Origin: Deltaproteobacteria bacterium
Lineage (GTDB): Bacteria > Desulfobacterota > Deferrisomatia > Deferrisomatales > Deferrisomataceae
Assembly (NCBI GenBank): GCA_013152215.1
Contig: JAADGT010000098.1
Coordinates: 1-8,046 of the forward strand
Reading direction: 5' to 3'
Length of the DNA stretch: 8,046 nt
The translations under genes were made by a program, and so were the position numbers. A model generated the notes under the pieces. It searched no databases. It was not told the DNA's origin and saw nothing but the letters and a program-made list of their open reading frames with translations. Below, piece by piece: positions 5,366-8,046 of the stretch; position 1 is the first letter of the stretch; every line of letters begins with the position of its first letter.

Positions 5366-7165
5366 CTATCGGCGGGCCACGGTGACGGTCGCCCCGGGGT
5401 TTTGGGCCGTCTTCGGGGGGGCCGAGGTGGGCATGGCCGACCACACCATCAGCACCAGGGCCAGGGCCGCGCAGGCCACCGGAAAGAGCTTCCCGTTGTA
5501 CCGGGCCGGGTCGTAGTCGAGCCAGCCGTGGATCCGGTCCACCTCCCGCAGGATCCGCTCGTCCTTCTCCCCGCCGGTCACCAGGCTCACCACGATGGTC
5601 ACGAACCAGGCGGCCGATGCCGTGAAGATGGCGGCCACCAGGTGCCCCAACGGCCCCAGCTGCACGAGCTGCAGCCCGAACAGCCGGCCCTTGGTCCACC
5701 ACAGCACCACCGAGAGCAGGCCGCCCACCACCATGCCCGCGATGGCCCCGGCCCGGTTCGCGCCCTTCCACCAGATGCCCAGGATGAGCACCGGCGTGAA
5801 CGTGGAGGCCGACACCACGTAGGCCCAGATCACGCTGGTCAGCAGGAACTCGGGGGGCCGCAGGGCCAGGAGGATCGTCACCACGCCGCCGAACGCGGTG
5901 AAGAAGAGCCCCATCTTCATCTTGCGGCGGTCGTCGGCTCCGGGGAACAGGGTGGTGTAGATGTCGTGGCCGATGCCCGTGCCGATCACCATGAGCAGCC
6001 CGCCCACGGTGGACAGCCCCGCGGCCAGCGCGCCGGCGATGGGCAGGGCCGCCACCCAGGCCGGGGTGAACGCCTGGCTCATGATCACCACCAGTAGATC
6101 CGCCTCCTTGGGATCGATGGCGAGACCCTGGGCGTTCAGGACCTTGGTGGTGTAGAGCTTGGCGGCGAACCCGATGGCAAAGGTGGTGAAGAACACCAGG
6201 CCGATGAAGAAGATGCCCCACAGGGTGGCCTTCTTGCCCTCTTTGACCGAGGGCGCCGTGAAGTAGCGCATGGCGATGTGAGGCAGGCCGATGGTGCCCA
6301 TGGCCAGGCTGAGCACGATCCCGGTGTAGTACTTGAAGCTCACCGGGATCTTGCCGCTCACCGTGGTGAACGGGTCGAAGTAGGTGGGCAGGGCCGCCAC
6401 CATCTCGGGCACCAGCTTGGTATACCCGAACGGGGGGAACACCGCGCCGGGGCCGGCGTTGAGCTTCCACAGGATGATCGAGGTGGGCAGCAGCAGGGCG
6501 ATGCCCATGATCACGGCCTGCAGGGTCTGGTTGTACGACAGACCGTACATTCCGCCGATGGTCACGTACAGGGTGACCACGATGCCACCCACCACCAGGC
6601 CGGTGGTGTAGTCCCAGTGGAACATCACCTGGAACACGTTGCCGATGCCCTTCATCTGACCTACCAGGTAGAGCTGGGCCAGCAGGATCATGCACAGCAC
6701 CGAGATGATCTTGGCGGTGCTGCCGTAGCGCTCGCCGATGAACTGCATGCTGGTGAACTTGCCCCAGCGCCGCAGGCTCGGAGCCACACTGACCGAGATC
6801 AGCACGAACCCGCCCAGCCAGCTCATCACGAACGCCACGAGCAGGAACTGGAGCTTCCAGAGCAGGGCCGTGAACCCGAGGAACGTGGCAAGGCTCATGT
6901 AGTTGGAGGTCATGGCCAGCCCGTTCGAGAGGGCCCCGATCCCCCGGCCGGCGGTGTAGTAGTCGTCGGTCGTGGAAACCCGGCGCTTGGACCACCACCC
7001 CACCCACAGGAACAGGGTCACCATGCCCAGGGTGTACACCAGCCCCAGGGTCGACAGGCTCTGGGTGGGCTGGAACCGGTAGGTCTGCATCCCGTCGGCG
7101 GCCCGGGCCACGGCGGGCACGAGCCCGAGTACCACGGGCAGGGCGTGTCGGACGGCGCGTCTCAT
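5366..7165 (-). CDS. ActP-like solute:sodium symporter (SSS family)
   Basis: A 599-residue inner-membrane permease that would import a small solute, probably a monocarboxylate such as acetate, using the sodium gradient. An N-terminal signal-like segment (about 8-24, ending AVARAADG) is followed by some 13 hydrophobic segments beginning near residue 38. Family landmarks are TTDDYYTAGRGIG (65-77), the GGMYGLSYNQTLQAVIMG phrase (204-221; SSS signature region) and GLSTVGGLLMVIGTGIGHDIY (383-403), whose Ser/Thr (S385, T386) lie in the sodium-site helix and whose HDIY ending is typical of the ActP branch. A soluble stretch (531-560) precedes the last helix, and the tail is Pro/Thr-rich. The start overlaps the small upstream partner's stop (ATGA). 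The frame continues upstream of 7165, but without membrane or family sequence. Substrate is not determined. Confidence 0.93.
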   Translation of the reverse strand: MRRAVRHALPVVLGLVPAVARAADGMQTYRFQPTQSLSTLGLVYTLGMVTLFLWVGWWSKRRVSTTDDYYTAGRGIGALSNGLAMTSNYMSLATFLGFTALLWKLQFLLVAFVMSWLGGFVLISVSVAPSLRRWGKFTSMQFIGERYGSTAKIISVLCMILLAQLYLVGQMKGIGNVFQVMFHWDYTTGLVVGGIVVTLYVTIGGMYGLSYNQTLQAVIMGIALLLPTSIILWKLNAGPGAVFPPFGYTKLVPEMVAALPTYFDPFTTVSGKIPVSFKYYTGIVLSLAMGTIGLPHIAMRYFTAPSVKEGKKATLWGIFFIGLVFFTTFAIGFAAKLYTTKVLNAQGLAIDPKEADLLVVIMSQAFTPAWVAALPIAGALAAGLSTVGGLLMVIGTGIGHDIYTTLFPGADDRRKMKMGLFFTAFGGVVTILLALRPPEFLLTSVIWAYVVSASTFTPVLILGIWWKGANRAGAIAGMVVGGLLSVVLWWTKGRLFGLQLVQLGPLGHLVAAIFTASAAWFVTIVVSLVTGGEKDERILREVDRIHGWLDYDPARYNGKLFPVACAALALVLMVWSAMPTSAPPKTAQNPGATVTVARR

Positions 7166-7455
7166 CGTTCCCCTCCTGCGGCGAGCCGGACCTCGGGCTC
7201 GGCGTCCGGGCGGCTGGTCTCCACGATCTCCTGGTCGATCTTCTCGCTGACCCGGATGTACAGGGCGTACAAGGGCATGAGCACCACCCAGCCCAGGAAC
7301 AGGGTCAGGAAGTAGTGGGCCGGGAACCCGAACACCTGGACCTCGGTCAGCTTGGGGAACAGGAAGTACAGCGGGTAGATGTGGGTCAGGAACGCCGCGA
7401 CCACGAACGCGGCCAGGGCGAGCCAGCACTCCTTGCGGTAAAGGGACCGTTGCAT
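7162..7455 (-). CDS. Small membrane partner of the symporter (DUF4212- or DUF485-like)
   Basis: A 97-residue protein with two membrane helices: about 11-33 (WLALAAFVVAAFLTHIYPLYFLF) and 48-69, joined by a short loop containing VFGFPAHYF. A charged C-terminal tail follows (RVSEKIDQEIVE, then Pro/Glu/Arg-rich). The GFP-aromatic turn before helix 2 and the basic/acidic 'EKIDQE' segment after it match the DUF4212 'symporter small subunit' pattern. YjcH/DUF485, the partner of ActP, has the same topology and is the alternative. Such proteins are encoded directly before SSS permeases, as here, with an ATGA overlap that couples translation. The start at 7455 is chosen because AAGGAGG lies 7 bases upstream and the product opens with MQRSLYRKECW; the frame is open to 7578 but that extension has no family features and crosses the repeat region. 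The precise role of these small partners is not established. Confidence 0.85.
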   Translation of the reverse strand: MQRSLYRKECWLALAAFVVAAFLTHIYPLYFLFPKLTEVQVFGFPAHYFLTLFLGWVVLMPLYALYIRVSEKIDQEIVETSRPDAEPEVRLAAGGER

Positions 7456-7462
7456 CGGAATT

Positions 7463-7469
7463 CCTCCTT
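7463..7469 (-). promoter_or_regulatory. Strong ribosome binding site of the symporter operon
   Basis: AAGGAGG on the - strand, 7 bases before ATG 7455, decides the start of the small subunit. It directly follows a 5-bp hairpin (GGGCC-GAA-GGCCC on the - strand, 7473-7485) and an A stretch, leaving the site accessible unless other pairing occurs. Confidence 0.8.
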
Positions 7470-7472
7470 TTT

Positions 7473-7485
7473 GGGCCTTCGGCCC
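7473..7485. repeat. Small GGGCC/GGCCC hairpin in the symporter 5' leader
   Basis: A perfect 5-bp palindrome with a 3-base loop. No T run follows on either strand, so it is not a terminator. It may stabilise the mRNA 5' end or be incidental. Confidence 0.4.
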
Positions 7486-7525
7486 GCTAGAAAGCTGGAA
7501 GGCTAGGAGGCTAGAAGGCTTAAAA
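7486..7525. repeat. 8-bp tandem repeat, consensus GCTAGAAG
   Basis: Five consecutive 8-base units start at 7486, 7494, 7502, 7510 and 7518: GCTAGAAA, GCTGGAAG, GCTAGGAG, GCTAGAAG and GCTTAAAA. The first four differ from the consensus by at most one base and the last is degenerate. It lies in the leader or promoter region of the symporter operon. Composition is more A+T-rich than the surrounding genes. Confidence 0.75.
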
Positions 7526-7590
7526 AACCTCCGTGATCTCCCAGCATTCCAAACATGACTACGCTTCTTTGGCGCCACCTCAGGGTCTCG

Positions 7591-7727
7591 GGGGGCATGG
7601 GTTTCAGAGATCAGAATTCAGCGGATCGAAGACAGGAAAAGACCACAGGCACGTTCCTGCATCCGACGGTGCAATCTCTCCTCTGAATTCTGTCTTCTGT
7701 CTTCTGAACCGCAGCCCCCATGCACCC
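7591..7727. repeat. Nested imperfect inverted-repeat segment (fold-back element candidate)
   Basis: Arms pair in nested order. GGGGGCATGGG (7591-7601) matches the reverse complement of CCCATGCACCC (7717-7727) with one mismatch. CAGAATTCAG (7612-7621) is exactly matched by CTGAATTCTG (7683-7692). CGGAT (7622-7626) pairs with ATCCG (7661-7665), and CAGG with CCTG (7646-7649, 7656-7659). In addition GAAGACAG (7628-7635) is complementary to two tandem copies of CTGTCTTC (7690-7704). The arms are spaced unequally, so it would be a bulged fold rather than a clean hairpin. It codes for nothing credible. It could be a decayed miniature element, a structured RNA or a local duplication. Confidence 0.4.
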
Positions 7728-7830
7728 TTCGGTGGAAGACAAAGGGCAAAAGACCCCCCTTGCGGCGCCCGCCCGGGTCGGTCGCCGCTGGCAATCAACC
7801 AAACGTTGGGTCGAATTTTAGGTCGAAGGG

Positions 7831-7862
7831 AAGGGGCGGCCCCGGCCGGAAGGCCGCCCCTT
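7831..7862 (-). terminator. Hairpin terminator after the acyl-CoA synthetase gene
   Basis: An 11-bp perfect stem (7831-7841 with 7852-7862) with a 10-base loop lies 22 bases past the synthetase stop on the - strand. The - strand tail is TTCCCTTC, only modestly T-rich. On the + strand the stem is followed by TTTT, so it can work in both directions. It separates the synthetase from the symporter operon. Confidence 0.75.
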
Positions 7863-7884
7863 TTCAGACCACGACGGATCGCGA

Positions 7885-8046
7885 TCAGCCGGTCTTGCCG
7901 AGCTTGCGCTCCTCCTCCATCTTCCGCAGCTCGACCCGGCGGATCTTGCCGGACACGGTTTTGGGAAGCTCTTTCACGAACTCGATCTCCCTGGGGTACT
8001 TGTAGGGAGCCGTCTCCTTTTTCACGTGGTCCTGGAGCTCCTTGAT
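7885..8046 (-). CDS. AMP-forming acyl-CoA synthetase, C-terminal end
   Basis: The last 53 residues of an ANL-superfamily ligase; the rest lies beyond the right edge of the window. The visible part contains APYKYPREIEFVKELPKT followed by VSGKIRRVELR, the standard C-terminal subdomain ending. The lysine in SGKI (residue 34 of the visible part) is the catalytic lysine needed for adenylate formation, and in related enzymes it is switched off by acetylation. The PYKYPREIEF wording is typical of medium-chain or aromatic acyl-CoA synthetases (ACSM/benzoate-CoA ligase-like) rather than acetyl-CoA synthetase, whose ending differs. The enzyme converts a carboxylic acid, ATP and CoA to acyl-CoA, AMP and pyrophosphate in the cytoplasm. 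The very charged tail (RKMEEERKLGKTG) is ordinary. A terminator follows directly, so it is not in the symporter transcript. Confidence 0.9.
   Translation of the reverse strand: MKELQDHVKKETAPYKYPREIEFVKELPKTVSGKIRRVELRKMEEERKLGKTG

Larger units (their letters stand above)
7526..7884. other. Gene-free intergenic stretch between the symporter operon and the acyl-CoA synthetase
   Basis: Open frames here are short or lack recognisable protein features, and composition drops clearly in GC compared with the genes. The stretch holds a nested inverted-repeat segment (7591-7727) and a terminator hairpin (7831-7862). The promoter for the - strand symporter operon must lie in or near 7490-7600, but I find neither a convincing -35/-10 pair nor a GG-N10-GC sigma-54 pattern on the - strand. 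No tRNA or known riboswitch pattern was recognised. Confidence 0.6.

Noticed and set aside
5352..7007. A 551-residue - strand frame overlapping the symporter in another frame
   Set aside because: It is Arg/Gly/His-rich with no membrane segments, while the alternative frame is a clear SSS permease.
7591..7704. CRISPR array, suggested by recurring GAATTC and CTGTCTTC words
   Set aside because: Repeats are short, inverted or directly adjacent, with no regular spacers.
7604..7802. Two 63-64-residue - strand frames in the intergenic region
   Set aside because: They overlap each other in different frames, show no protein features and consist mostly of the inverted-repeat segment.
7733..7830. Possible c-di-GMP (GEMM) riboswitch, suggested by GGGCAAAA at 7745-7752
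   Set aside because: The remaining conserved GEMM core and paired helices are not visible and no gene follows on the + strand.
7533..8045. A 170-residue + strand frame crossing the intergenic region and the synthetase end
   Set aside because: It runs through the repeats and terminator and then antisense to the synthetase; no domain and no good Shine-Dalgarno.

Overview
The window is very GC-rich, with strong G/C bias at third codon positions. Its gene content fits a GC-rich Gram-negative bacterium, most likely a deltaproteobacterial (Desulfobacterota-type) lineage. That assignment is inferred from protein style and gene content only; no rRNA or marker gene is present.

Left part (1-4478, + strand): six tightly packed genes, overlapping or separated by at most 28 bases, that look like one operon. 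In order: the 3' end of a LolA/LolB-like (DUF4292-type) lipoprotein gene; a REC-GGDEF diguanylate cyclase with an intact GGEEF active site and an RxxD inhibitory site; a 111-residue double zinc-ribbon protein ending in SQDDIDALFGG; a PilB/GspE-family assembly ATPase with an N-terminal MshEN-type domain carrying the c-di-GMP-binding pattern; a CheX-type CheY-P phosphatase; and a stand-alone CheY-like response regulator. The sequence supports a control module for type IV pilus (or related) extension. The cyclase would make c-di-GMP, the ATPase would bind it, and CheY/CheX would provide a phosphorylation input and its reset. The zinc-ribbon protein carries a peptide resembling the CheY-binding N terminus of FliM and could be the docking target for CheY-P. 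No histidine kinase lies in the window.

Middle (4479-5316, + strand): a short spacer with a good candidate sigma-54 (-24/-12) promoter, then a 246-residue protein. It joins a rubrerythrin/ferritin-like helical region to a C-terminal four-cysteine module usually found at the ends of bacterial sensory proteins.

Right part (5316-7455, - strand): a two-gene operon for a solute:sodium symporter, with a small two-helix partner (DUF4212/DUF485-like) followed by an ActP-like SSS permease. The two overlap by ATGA, and a strong intrinsic terminator sits between this operon and the convergent + strand gene.

Far right (7456-8046): about 430 bases without a credible gene, holding an 8-bp tandem repeat and a nested inverted-repeat segment of about 137 bp. 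After these come a terminator hairpin and the 3' end of a - strand acyl-CoA synthetase gene. Carboxylate uptake by the symporter and CoA activation by the synthetase would make metabolic sense together, but the terminator separates them transcriptionally.
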